Assembly: GCA_045110335.1 (NCBI GenBank) | Contig: JBGCGB010000015.1 | Location: forward strand, 1-64,000 | Direction: 5' to 3' | From: CALBPI01 sp045110335 | GTDB taxonomy: Bacteria > Pseudomonadota > Gammaproteobacteria > Steroidobacterales > Woeseiaceae | DNA: 64,000 nucleotides | In this document: positions 7,653 through 15,703 of the stretch, piece after piece | How positions within the stretch are numbered: position 1 is the first letter of the stretch | Layout of the letters: every line of letters starts with the position of its first letter | The notes under the pieces: model-generated | The model's input: only the letters and a program-made list of their open reading frames with translations | Database searches by the model: none | What the model was told of the DNA's origin: nothing | Translations under genes and position numbers: made by a program

Positions 7653-8661
7653 TACCGTCACGAAACAGCCGGTTGCTGTTTTAGGCGCCGGCTCCTGGGG
7701 TACCGCGCTGGCTATCCAGTATGCGCGGGCCGGTGTACCGACCCGCCTGTGGGGTAGAGACGCAGATCAACTCAAGAAGATGGCCGCAGAACGCATCAAT
7801 CAGCGTTACCTGCCAGAAGGGCCTTTTCCGGAGTTGCTCACGGCGCATACCGATTTAGCGGATGCACTCGATGGCGTTGAAGAGGTTTTGGTTTCGGTTC
7901 CGAGCCATGCGCTTCGGGACACCTTGCGTTTGCTGGCAGCGAACACAACCAACAAACTTCGTGTGGCTTGGGCAACCAAAGGGTTAGAGCTTGCGACCGG
8001 CAAGTTACCGCATGAAGTCGTCGCTGAAGAACTCGGCACCGATGGTGACTATGCCGTACTGTCCGGACCTACCTTTGCGAAAGAACTAGCGCGTGGCCTA
8101 CCCACGGCTTTAACGATCGCGTCCAAAGATATTGCCTTCGCTGATGATATTGCCCAGCGTATCTCTGATGACAATTTTCGCGCCTACACGAGCAGCGATA
8201 TGATCGGCGTAGAGGTGGGCGGCGCCATCAAGAACGTCATGGCTATCGGGGCCGGCTTGTCCGATGGCCTCGGATTCGGATCCAACACCAGAGTGGCTTT
8301 CATCACACGCGGATTATCCGAGATGACCCGTTTTGGTATTGCAAAAGGCGCCCGCGCCGAGACCTTCATGGGCCTAGCCGGCATGGGTGATCTGGTGTTG
8401 ACCTGTACCGACAATCAGTCCAGAAACCGCCGCATGGGATTGGCATTGGCTGATGGCAAAAGCATCAAGGAAGCCGAGGCCGAGATTCAGCAGGTTGTGG
8501 AAGGCGTATTGGCTGCAAAAGCTGTCTATGCAGCGGCACAAGCGCTGGAAGTGGAAATGCCAATTACCGAACAGATTTTTCGCATCATCTACGAGGCAAG
8601 GCCACCATTGGAAGCCGTCAAGTCACTGATGCAAAGAGCGCCGGGAAAAGAATTCGATTAA
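7648..8661 (+). CDS. gpsA: Glycerol-3-phosphate dehydrogenase [NAD(P)+]
   Basis: Makes sn-glycerol 3-phosphate from dihydroxyacetone phosphate for phospholipid synthesis. The N-terminal Rossmann motif VLGAGSWGTALA, then KGLE, SGPTFAKE, the catalytic-lysine region GGAIKNVMAIGAG, and GLAGMGDLVLTC are all family landmarks. The start is a problem: no ATG, GTG or TTG occurs in frame between TTG 7591 and the Rossmann motif. TTG 7591 would add a basic extension of about 20 residues inside secB. ATT at 7648 overlaps the secB stop, has AGGAG at 7639-7643 four bases upstream, and gives 337 residues, the normal GpsA length. I list the ATT start; a base error is the alternative. The gene ends convergent with trmL, overlapping by four bases. 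Confidence 0.93.
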   Translation: MNTVTKQPVAVLGAGSWGTALAIQYARAGVPTRLWGRDADQLKKMAAERINQRYLPEGPFPELLTAHTDLADALDGVEEVLVSVPSHALRDTLRLLAANTTNKLRVAWATKGLELATGKLPHEVVAEELGTDGDYAVLSGPTFAKELARGLPTALTIASKDIAFADDIAQRISDDNFRAYTSSDMIGVEVGGAIKNVMAIGAGLSDGLGFGSNTRVAFITRGLSEMTRFGIAKGARAETFMGLAGMGDLVLTCTDNQSRNRRMGLALADGKSIKEAEAEIQQVVEGVLAAKAVYAAAQALEVEMPITEQIFRIIYEARPPLEAVKSLMQRAPGKEFD

Positions 8662-9125
8662 GTTGTCCCGCCGGCAAAACCCGTTTGCCGCCACGCCTCA
8701 TAGACGACAACAGAAACGCTATTCGACAGGTTGAGACTTCGACTTTCCGGCTGCATCGGTATGGTTAGACGTCGTTCCGGCTCAAATTCCGACAGAACCG
8801 ATTTCGGTAAGCCACGCGTTTCCGGACCAAACAAAAAGACATCGCCCGACTGATAGCTTGTTTCGGCATAGGATGTCGACACCTTGCTCGACATCGCAAA
8901 CCAGCGTTGACCCGACAAATGGTTTTGACAACTAGCCAAGTCCGGCCATTGCTGAACTTGCGCCATATCGCGATAGTCCAATCCCGCTCTTCTAACCCGT
9001 TTTTCATCAAGCGAAAAGCCCAGTGGTTGTATAAGATGTAGCTCGCAACCTGTGTTTGCACACAAACGAATCACATTGCCGGTATTTGGCGGAATCTCTG
9101 GTTCGTACAACACGATATGAAACAT
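8658..9125 (-). CDS. trmL: tRNA (cytidine(34)-2'-O)-methyltransferase
   Basis: A 155-residue SPOUT-class methyltransferase. The N-terminus FHIVLYEPEIPPNTGNVIRL is the TrmL/YibK signature, and the C-terminal knot carries FGPETRGLP and IPMQPESRSLNLSNSVSVVVYE, the trefoil-knot SAM site. It methylates the wobble ribose of tRNA-Leu isoacceptors. The length matches E. coli TrmL (157). It faces gpsA and diverges from pyrD, with 47 bases between the two start codons. Confidence 0.96.
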   Translation of the reverse strand: MFHIVLYEPEIPPNTGNVIRLCANTGCELHLIQPLGFSLDEKRVRRAGLDYRDMAQVQQWPDLASCQNHLSGQRWFAMSSKVSTSYAETSYQSGDVFLFGPETRGLPKSVLSEFEPERRLTIPMQPESRSLNLSNSVSVVVYEAWRQTGFAGGTT

Positions 9126-9172
9126 TGTGGCTCGCTTTTGAAAGGCTGCTGCATCAACGCCCGGAACTCGTC

Positions 9173-10135
9173 ATGGCTGCCTCAATTACTGAACAACCGA
9201 TTCATCGACCAGACCCAAGAATTGCCGTCAATTTCTGTGGGCTCAAGCTCGACTCGCCGATCGTTCTGCTCTCCGGCTGCGTCGGTTTCGGTGAAGAGTA
9301 TACGCGGGTCGTGGGATTTGAAAATACACATGTCGGCGGGATCGCGTTAAAAGGCACAACGCTTGAGCCAAGGCTTGGCAATGCACCACATCGCGTCTAC
9401 GAAACCCCCATGGGCATGCTGAACGCCATTGGCTTGCAAAACCCCGGCGTCGATGCCGTCGTTGATCGTATCTTGCCAACGCTCGATTTCACCGAGACCC
9501 GCTTTATTGCCAATGTTTGTGGCTCCACTGTGGAAGATTACGCGGCAACAACCGCCCGCTTCGACGATTCGCCAATTGACGCGATTGAAATCAACATTTC
9601 GTGCCCGAACATCAAAGAAGGGGGCGTCGCTTTCGGCAATGATCCGGACATGTCGGCGCGAGTCGTCGAGGCCTGTCGCGCGAATACATCAAAACCCATC
9701 ATTACCAAACTATCGCCTAACCAAACCGACATCCAGGAAAGCGCACGACGATGCATCGAAGCCGGCAGCGACGCGCTGGCCGTCATCAATACCGTCATGG
9801 GCATGGCGATCGATGTCGAAAAACGAACACCGGTGATTGGCAATGTGCAAGGCGGACTATCGGGCCCGGCTATCAAACCCATTGCGCTACTGAAAGTGCA
9901 TCAAGTTTATGCCGTCGCCAAGCAACATGGCGTACCGATTATTGGGCAAGGCGGCATTTACTCCGTAGAGGATGCCATCGAATTCCTGATCGCAGGCGCG
10001 ACGACCATTGGGATTGGCACAGCGCTGTTTTACGATCCGCTAGTGTGCCGAAAGATTAACGATGGTATTGCAGATTACCTAACCCGACATGACATGCCGA
10101 CCATCGATGCGCTGATCGGCAGTCTGTCGGTTTAG
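9173..10135 (+). CDS. pyrD: Dihydroorotate dehydrogenase, class 1B-type catalytic subunit
   Basis: A 320-residue TIM-barrel flavoprotein. The start ATG 9173 (MAASITEQ) is preferred over a longer frame that would overlap trmL. The active-site motif INISCPN with the catalytic cysteine marks class 1 enzymes (class 2, usual in gammaproteobacteria, uses serine), and GMLNAIGLQNPGV is typical of the 1B type that works with the iron-sulfur flavoprotein PyrK. FMN phosphate-binding loops appear as GQGGIYS and GTALF. No pyrK is next to it, so the electron acceptor is uncertain. The enzyme would oxidise dihydroorotate to orotate in pyrimidine synthesis; a related dihydropyrimidine dehydrogenase activity cannot be excluded. 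Confidence 0.87.
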   Translation: MAASITEQPIHRPDPRIAVNFCGLKLDSPIVLLSGCVGFGEEYTRVVGFENTHVGGIALKGTTLEPRLGNAPHRVYETPMGMLNAIGLQNPGVDAVVDRILPTLDFTETRFIANVCGSTVEDYAATTARFDDSPIDAIEINISCPNIKEGGVAFGNDPDMSARVVEACRANTSKPIITKLSPNQTDIQESARRCIEAGSDALAVINTVMGMAIDVEKRTPVIGNVQGGLSGPAIKPIALLKVHQVYAVAKQHGVPIIGQGGIYSVEDAIEFLIAGATTIGIGTALFYDPLVCRKINDGIADYLTRHDMPTIDALIGSLSV

Positions 10136-10162
10136 GACGGAACAGGAAACCGGCTCTGTTTT

Positions 10163-10786
10163 TTACAATCCGGCTGCTTGCAGAATCACGCTCGATTCCA
10201 GACGTTTGCTGTAATCCGCATCGGCATGCGCGAAGCTGATCTTGCCATCGGTGTCGATCAAATAAACCGCCGGCACCGGCAATTCATGGTGGTCAAAACC
10301 CGAGGATGCCTCGAGATCGATTCCATAGCCTTTATATTTTTCGTAGGTCTCATCGTCGACCCGGAATGCCACGCCGAAAGCACGTGAAGCACTCATCGCT
10401 GCGTCAGAAAGTAGGATGTAATCGATGTCGGGCTCATCGAGGCTCGAGTACAGGAGCTCGGGTTTGTCCGCCGACAGGAACAAGACATCAACATCGGCAT
10501 CGCGAAGTTTTGGCACTACGTCCTGAAGCGCTTGCAGATGACGGTTGCAGTAAGGACACCAACCTCCACGATAGAAGATCAGCAATTGCCGCTTTTCAAG
10601 CTTGGCCGGATCGAACGCAAAAGCCGAACCATCCGCATGGCGGACTTCAAACTTAGGCGCTAACTCGCCTTCGGTAACCGGCTTGACCAATTCCGCACTG
10701 TCGGCGGCTTTGGGCCCGGCGTGCGCGCCTGCGATGGTGAAGATTGAAAGGACCAACGCGGTCGCAAAATGACGAACGAAAGACAT
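10163..10786 (-). CDS. Exported AhpC/TSA peroxiredoxin-like protein
   Basis: A 207-residue thioredoxin-fold protein with a signal peptide (cleavage near GAHAG). The motif YRGGWCPYCNRHLQAL near residues 72-87 places it in the AhpC/TSA peroxiredoxin-like group that carries a CPYC pair; a cis-proline strand VPAVYLIDTDGKI follows. It is predicted to be periplasmic and to act in thiol redox or peroxide removal; the partner is unknown. Convergent with pyrD; 64 bases downstream of glnG on the same strand, but without a clear operon link. Confidence 0.85.
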   Translation of the reverse strand: MSFVRHFATALVLSIFTIAGAHAGPKAADSAELVKPVTEGELAPKFEVRHADGSAFAFDPAKLEKRQLLIFYRGGWCPYCNRHLQALQDVVPKLRDADVDVLFLSADKPELLYSSLDEPDIDYILLSDAAMSASRAFGVAFRVDDETYEKYKGYGIDLEASSGFDHHELPVPAVYLIDTDGKISFAHADADYSKRLESSVILQAAGL

Positions 10787-10850
10787 GACACGCTCCTGGC
10801 AGAAAAAGTGAATGAGTTGTCAGAAGATGACCCGTCCAATCCGCAAAAAG

Positions 10851-12254
10851 TTACAGATCGAGTCCCAACTGAGCAATTTTTCGCGTCAGCGTGTTTCTAC
10901 CCCAACCCAAGAGCTTCGCTGCCTCTCCCCGCTGACCAGCGGTCTTACGGAGCGCAACCTGGATCAGGCTTTTCTCGAAAGCCGGCAACGCCTCGTCCAG
11001 CAAAGGCGTCATCGCTTCATCCTTCAGCATTTTCTCAGCCCAGCGCTCGAGATCGCGTGACCAGGCCTTCGCGCTGTGATCAACACCTGAAGATTCTCCA
11101 AACTCACCTTCGATATCATCCACACCGATGCGATTGCCCGGCGCGGTAACCGTGAGTCGGCGACATAAATTGACTAACTGACGGACATTGCCAGGCCAAT
11201 CAGCGTTTTCCATTCGTGTTAACGCATCACGACTGATCGTTTTTGCATCAACTTCTAATTCGTCAGCCGCTTTCTGAAGATAGTGTGTCACCAGCAAAGC
11301 GACGTCTTCAGGTCGTTCACGCAATGGCGGCGTTTCGACACGCATCACATTCAACCGATGGTACAAGTCTTCACGAAAATGACCTTGCTTCACCGCTTTG
11401 GCGAGATCCTGATGCGTGGCTGCGATGACCCGAACATCGACTTGCAGTGGCGACTGGCCACCGACCCGATAAAACTCACCCTCGGCGAGCACACGCAATA
11501 ACCGCGTTTGCAGGTTAGCCGACATATCACCAATTTCGTCCAGAAAAAGCGTACCGCCATCAGCCTGTTCGAAACGGCCTATTCGCTTGGCGTCGGCGCC
11601 GGTAAACGCCCCACGCTCATGACCAAACAATTCCGACTCCAGTAATTCCGCCGGTATCGCTGCCGTGTTTAAAGCCACGAACGGCGCACTGGCTCTCGGA
11701 CTGTTGCGATGTAGCGCTCGAGCGACAAGCTCTTTGCCGGTGCCGGATTCGCCGGTGATCAATACCGTCATACTCGACCGGGCCAATCGCCCAATGGAAC
11801 GAAAAACGTTTTGCATGGCTGGCGCATGACCAATCAACTCTTGAACAGGTGCAGCGTCGGCCGTCGCAACGGCCTCGCTTTCGCTGCCACCCAATGCGCG
11901 CCGAACGAGATTAACAAGCTCATCGATATCGAAGGGTTTGGGTAGATACTCAAACGCTCCGCCTTGATAAGCGGCCACGGCACTATCCAAATCAGAATGG
12001 GCAGTGACGACGATAACCGGCAGGTCGGGATAGTCTTCCTGGAGACGCGACAAAAGTGTCAGACCATCGAGACCCGGCATACGAATATCGGTAATCACGA
12101 CATCCGGCTTGCCGGAACCAAGCGCCGTCAAAAACGCATGACCATCCTGAAACGTACGAACAGGCACAGAGGCTTGTTGCAGGGCTTGTTCAACTACCCA
12201 ACGAACCGACTCGTCGTCATCGACAACCCATACAACTTTAGCTGAATCAGTCAC
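10851..12254 (-). CDS. glnG: Nitrogen regulation response regulator NtrC
   Basis: A sigma-54 activator of 467 residues from GTG at 12252-12254, which overlaps the end of glnL; a longer frame reaches 12323 but runs through glnL. Receiver domain with VVDDDESVRWV and the phospho-acceptor in VVITDIRMPGLDG, AAA+ domain with Walker A GESGTGKE, the sigma-54 contact loop GAFTGA and Walker B GGTLFLDEIGD, and a C-terminal Fis-type helix-turn-helix (LGWGRNTLTRKI). The length equals E. coli NtrC (469). Phosphorylated by GlnL under nitrogen limitation, it should act at the palindromes upstream of glnA in this window. Confidence 0.96.
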   Translation of the reverse strand: MTDSAKVVWVVDDDESVRWVVEQALQQASVPVRTFQDGHAFLTALGSGKPDVVITDIRMPGLDGLTLLSRLQEDYPDLPVIVVTAHSDLDSAVAAYQGGAFEYLPKPFDIDELVNLVRRALGGSESEAVATADAAPVQELIGHAPAMQNVFRSIGRLARSSMTVLITGESGTGKELVARALHRNSPRASAPFVALNTAAIPAELLESELFGHERGAFTGADAKRIGRFEQADGGTLFLDEIGDMSANLQTRLLRVLAEGEFYRVGGQSPLQVDVRVIAATHQDLAKAVKQGHFREDLYHRLNVMRVETPPLRERPEDVALLVTHYLQKAADELEVDAKTISRDALTRMENADWPGNVRQLVNLCRRLTVTAPGNRIGVDDIEGEFGESSGVDHSAKAWSRDLERWAEKMLKDEAMTPLLDEALPAFEKSLIQVALRKTAGQRGEAAKLLGWGRNTLTRKIAQLGLDL

Positions 12255-13287
12255 GGTCGACCGGGAGTCTGATTTGGAAAACCGTTTCACCGGGCTCTGA
12301 GGTAAATTCAATAAGGCCGTCATGTCGGTTAATGAGCTCCTGGGATAGTGTCAGTCCGATACCGGTGCCGTCGGATTTCCCGGTGACCAGTGGATAAAAC
12401 ACGGAATCGCGAATGTCGGGATGAATGCCCGGACCATCGTCGATAATTTCAATACTGGCGAGTAGCCGATAAGGAATGCCGCCAATGTTGTCGTTCGTTA
12501 ATGCGCGCGTTCGCAAAGTGACTTGACCAACCGCGCGCGCGCTGTTCGCCGCGGAGACTGCATTGCGGACTAGGTTCAGAACAGCCTGGATCATTTGATT
12601 GCGATCCAGGTGAAGTAGCGGAAGGCTGGGGTCGTAATCGCGGTGCCATTGAATCGCATCTCCAACATCAGCGGCAACGAGTTGAAGCACATGCTCCAGT
12701 ACATCATGGATGTTCACGTCAACTTTCTGCAGCATGCCGCCAGGGCCAAGCAATGAGTCGACAAGGGCGGCGAGGCGGTCGGCTTCTCGAATAATCACAT
12801 CCGTGTAGGCAGTCAATTGCTGATCATCGATCTGGCGCTGTAAGAGTTGGGCGGCGCCACGAAGCCCACCTAACGGATTTTTGATTTCATGCGCGAGCTG
12901 ACGGGAAATTTTTCGGCCAGTATCCCGTTGGCTTTTTAGATGCTGATCTCGATTGATTCGACGACGGGAAGTAACATCCGCCAATTCGAGTACCGTTGGG
13001 CCATCGGTTTGGTTGCCGGGGCTGGATATGCGGCAATCGACCAACACACAAACACCAAGACCATTTGTTCGCTGTAGCTCGAGCTCCTCGGCAAAGGTTT
13101 CACCGGAAGACTGGCAACGCAAGACGAGCTCATCGAAAAGTGCAGGATCATTGAAAAAGTTGCGCAGCGATTTGCCGGCGATATGCTTGCGGCTCACTTG
13201 AAACAAGTGCTCCGCTGCGGAATTAAAAGTGTCAACGGTACGTGCCGTATTGAGGAGCACGACACCGGTGGTCAGTTGCTCCAGCAT
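12247..13287 (-). CDS. glnL: Nitrogen sensor histidine kinase NtrB
   Basis: A 346-residue soluble kinase/phosphatase. The start ATG 13285-13287 (MLEQLTTGVV) gives the normal NtrB length; a longer frame to 13563 overlaps the upstream gene and has no domain support. A PAS domain covers about 1-115, the H-box reads RQLAHEIKNPLGGLRGA with the phosphorylated histidine, followed by the N box NLVRNAVSAA, the G1 box DDGPGI and the G2 box GTGIGL. It controls NtrC according to PII state. It lies 23 bases after the DUF4124 gene and overlaps glnG. Confidence 0.95.
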   Translation of the reverse strand: MLEQLTTGVVLLNTARTVDTFNSAAEHLFQVSRKHIAGKSLRNFFNDPALFDELVLRCQSSGETFAEELELQRTNGLGVCVLVDCRISSPGNQTDGPTVLELADVTSRRRINRDQHLKSQRDTGRKISRQLAHEIKNPLGGLRGAAQLLQRQIDDQQLTAYTDVIIREADRLAALVDSLLGPGGMLQKVDVNIHDVLEHVLQLVAADVGDAIQWHRDYDPSLPLLHLDRNQMIQAVLNLVRNAVSAANSARAVGQVTLRTRALTNDNIGGIPYRLLASIEIIDDGPGIHPDIRDSVFYPLVTGKSDGTGIGLTLSQELINRHDGLIEFTSEPGETVFQIRLPVDRD

Positions 13288-13310
13288 AGGCTCTGTTTCC
13301 GTGGTTGGCG

Positions 13311-13871
13311 CTAAGGGGTGCCGAGCGTGGCCTGTTGAATGTAGAACACGGTCGGCGGACTGCGGAACAGTTGTTTGCCGTCCGAGTCGACTATCGTCGC
13401 GATCAATTTGTGCTCGCCCCGATAAACCGGCTGCAAGACGGTTCTCGTCGTATCCAGCAATGGTCCGATCGGACTGTCGTCCATCACGAACTGTATCCGG
13501 TGGGCTGCATCCAGTTTCGGAATGACCGTCACTTCTACCGGCAATCGAGTGGCTATATTCCATAGCGTTTGCTGCGCGGCTGGTCGTTGAATGATGACTT
13601 GCTCGTAAATGATGGGACCATCGACAGGATCGTCGACCGGATCATCGATCGCATTTTGGCGAGCCGAACGGCGAGCGAGCGCCTGCGGGGCAGGTCTCGA
13701 GAAGCCTTCCGTGGGCTTGATGTCCAATACTTCAGCATCGGCGTCACTGACTGCGGGTGGTTGGTCCGAGTAGTGAGTAACACCGTCTTCATCAACCCAT
13801 TTATAGACCTGCTGCGCGTTTGCTGCGCTACAGAGCCAGAGTAGGCCGGTGATAAACCATAGTTTTCGCAT
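13311..13871 (-). CDS. DUF4124 domain-containing exported protein
   Basis: A 186-residue protein. The start ATG 13869-13871 (MRKLWFITG) gives a clean signal peptide ending near ANAQ. Directly after it is the DUF4124 module VYKWVDEDGVTHYSDQPP, about 45 residues, common in proteobacterial envelope proteins and of unknown role. The C-terminal half, after an Arg/Asp-rich linker, looks like a beta-sandwich segment (PVYRGEHKLIATIVDSDGKQ). It lies between glnA and glnL, an arrangement also seen in other gammaproteobacteria; the shared transcript suggests nitrogen-linked expression but not function. Confidence 0.88.
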   Translation of the reverse strand: MRKLWFITGLLWLCSAANAQQVYKWVDEDGVTHYSDQPPAVSDADAEVLDIKPTEGFSRPAPQALARRSARQNAIDDPVDDPVDGPIIYEQVIIQRPAAQQTLWNIATRLPVEVTVIPKLDAAHRIQFVMDDSPIGPLLDTTRTVLQPVYRGEHKLIATIVDSDGKQLFRSPPTVFYIQQATLGTP

Positions 13872-13899
13872 AACTGAAGCATAGCGCGAGGAGTAGTCG

Positions 13900-13940
13900 G
13901 CGACCAGCATCCGGGTCTCATTTTTCCGGATGCTGGTCGC
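13900..13940. repeat. Perfect 15-bp inverted repeat between glnA and the DUF4124 gene
   Basis: GCGACCAGCATCCGG at 13900-13914 is repeated as its exact reverse complement at 13926-13940, leaving an 11-base loop. It sits directly after the glnA stop and before the DUF4124-glnL-glnG genes. On the glnA strand no T-run follows the stem, so it is not a standard intrinsic terminator; it may protect the glnA mRNA 3' end or attenuate read-through into glnLG. Confidence 0.8.
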
Positions 13941-13947
13941 CTGGACC

Positions 13948-15357
13948 TTACAAGCTGTAGTACAGGTCGAACTCGATGGGGTGCGTGGTCATGCGGAGTC
14001 GCGTGACTTCTTCCATCTTCAGATCGATATAGCCTTCGATCAGATCTTTCGTGAAGACATCGCCTGCCGTCAGGAATTCATGATCATCTTTCAAGGCGTT
14101 CAGGGCTTCTTCGAGGGAGAACGCGACATGATCGAGCTTTTCTTCCTCTTCTGGCGGCAAGTCATAAAGGTCTTTGTCAGCAGCATCACCAGGATGAATC
14201 TTATTCTTGATACCGTCGATACCCGCCATCAACATGGCCGCAAAGGCCAGATATGGGTTCGCCATTGAGTCACCGAAGCGAACTTCGATACGACGGCCTT
14301 TCGGATTGGAAATGAACGGAATCCGGATGGATGCAGACCGGTTTCTGGCGGAATAAGCCAGAATGGTTGGTGCTTCAAAGCCCGGAACCAAGCGCTTGTA
14401 GCTGTTGGTGGACGGGTTCGCGAAGGCGTTGATCGCTTTCGCATGCTTCATGATGCCACCAATGTAGAAAAGCGCTGTTTCCGATAATCCGCCATAACCG
14501 TCACCGGTAAACAGGTTCTTGCCATCTTTCGAGAGCGATTGGTGAACATGCATACCGTTACCGTTATCGCCGACGAGCGGCTTCGGCATGAAGGTAGCGG
14601 TCTTGCCGTAGCTGTGCGCCACATTGTGGACAACATACTTCAGGATTTGCACTTCATCCGCTTTGCGCGTCAGAGTCGCAAACTTGGCACCGATCTCGCA
14701 CTGGCCGGCTGTCGCAACTTCATGGTGATGAACTTCAGTCTCAACGCCCATTTCTTCCATTGCCAGACACATGGCGCCACGCAAGTCATGCAGTGAATCG
14801 ACCGGAGGCACCGGAAAGTAGCCGCCTTTCATTCCTGGACGGTGGGCATAGTTGCCGCCTTCCATTTCTGCGCCGGAATTCCAGCAACCTTCAACGGAAT
14901 CGATTTTGTAGAACGCTTCGTTGATGCTGTCGCCGAACCGAACATCATCAAAAACGAAGAATTCATTTTCAGGACCGAAATAAGCGGTGTCCGCGATACC
15001 CGTCGACTTGAGGTAATCCTCGGCACGTTTCGCGAGCGACCGCGGATCACGTTCGTAACCTTGCATGGTTGCGGGCTCGACAATATCGCAACGCAGGTTA
15101 ATCGTGGTTTCTTCGGAGAAAACGTCAACGACTGCGCTTGCAGGATCCGGCATCAAGATCATGTCGGATTCGTTGATACCTTTCCAACCGGCAATTGAAG
15201 ACCCATCGAACATCTTGCCTTCTTCAAACAAATCGTCATCAATGGTGTGAGCAGGCACGGTGACATGTTGCTCCTTACCTTTAGTATCGGTAAAGCGGAA
15301 GTCAACAAACTTGACCTCATGCTTTTCAATCATCTTTAGTACGTCAGCGCTGCTCAT
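13948..15357 (-). CDS. glnA: Glutamine synthetase type I
   Basis: A 469-residue enzyme, the same length as the E. coli one, joining ammonia to glutamate with ATP. Landmarks: FDGSSIAGWKGINESDM near the N-terminus, the ATP/glutamate region ENEFFVFDDVRF, GDNGNGMHVHQSL, NSYKRLVPGFEAP and the adenylylation loop DLYDLPPEE near residue 400 with its tyrosine, so activity should be controlled by GlnE. Expression is predicted from a sigma-54 promoter with paired NtrC sites upstream (15479-15603). Followed by a strong stem-loop and then DUF4124-glnL-glnG. Confidence 0.98.
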   Translation of the reverse strand: MSSADVLKMIEKHEVKFVDFRFTDTKGKEQHVTVPAHTIDDDLFEEGKMFDGSSIAGWKGINESDMILMPDPASAVVDVFSEETTINLRCDIVEPATMQGYERDPRSLAKRAEDYLKSTGIADTAYFGPENEFFVFDDVRFGDSINEAFYKIDSVEGCWNSGAEMEGGNYAHRPGMKGGYFPVPPVDSLHDLRGAMCLAMEEMGVETEVHHHEVATAGQCEIGAKFATLTRKADEVQILKYVVHNVAHSYGKTATFMPKPLVGDNGNGMHVHQSLSKDGKNLFTGDGYGGLSETALFYIGGIMKHAKAINAFANPSTNSYKRLVPGFEAPTILAYSARNRSASIRIPFISNPKGRRIEVRFGDSMANPYLAFAAMLMAGIDGIKNKIHPGDAADKDLYDLPPEEEEKLDHVAFSLEEALNALKDDHEFLTAGDVFTKDLIEGYIDLKMEEVTRLRMTTHPIEFDLYYSL

Positions 15358-15478
15358 TCAATCTCTCCAATTAGCCTGTCATATCAATAAAAAACCCTAC
15401 GCTGCTCGAGCGCATGGCCTATTTCTCAAAAAATTTAGGTCAATCCGACGACGGTCAAAAAAACCTTCACCAGAATAG

Positions 15479-15494
15479 TGCATTTATCATGCCA
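15479..15494 (-). promoter_or_regulatory. Sigma-54 promoter of glnA
   Basis: On the minus strand this reads TGGCATGATAAATGCA, which fits the -24/-12 consensus with GG and GC separated by exactly ten bases. The predicted transcription start is near 15468, about 110 bases upstream of the glnA ATG. Two palindromic NtrC-type sites lie upstream at the expected distance, which strongly supports the call. Confidence 0.82.
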
Positions 15495-15555
15495 GCAGTA
15501 TAAATCTTTAAACGATTGATTTAATTATTAAAATAAATGAATCACGCTGGTTGAT

Positions 15556-15572
15556 TGCACTATTATAGTGCA
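15556..15572. promoter_or_regulatory. NtrC-binding palindrome 1 upstream of glnA
   Basis: TGCACTATTATAGTGCA is a perfect 17-base palindrome with the TGCAC...GTGCA ends of NtrC sites. Its centre is about 96 bases upstream of the predicted sigma-54 transcription start, a typical enhancer position. Confidence 0.8.
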
Positions 15573-15586
15573 TATTGAAAAGAGTA

Positions 15587-15603
15587 GGCACTAATTTAGT
15601 GCG
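15587..15603. promoter_or_regulatory. NtrC-binding palindrome 2 upstream of glnA
   Basis: GGCACTAATTTAGTGCG contains the perfect palindrome GCACTAATTTAGTGC. Centre-to-centre spacing to the first palindrome is 31 bases, about three helical turns, so two NtrC dimers can bind on the same face of the DNA, as at enteric glnA. Confidence 0.77.
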
Positions 15604-15656
15604 TAGGCATGTTTAATTCATGACACGCAACCGTCGGCAAGCCGACAGCAAGTCGC

Positions 15657-15662
15657 TATAAT
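15657..15662 (+). promoter_or_regulatory. Possible -10 element for glyQ
   Basis: TATAAT lies 41 bases before the glyQ ATG. The hexamer 17 bases upstream (TCGGCA) is a poor -35 match, so strength is uncertain. It shares the 346-base divergent gap with the glnA regulatory sites; nothing else is recognised in that gap. Confidence 0.38.
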
Positions 15663-15703
15663 TAGGGGTTGGCCGCATCAAGCCCCCAGGTAGCTCATCA
15701 AAC

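Noticed and set aside
13900..13940. Stem-loop as a standard intrinsic terminator of glnA
   Set aside because: No T-run follows the stem on the minus strand; listed as an inverted repeat instead.
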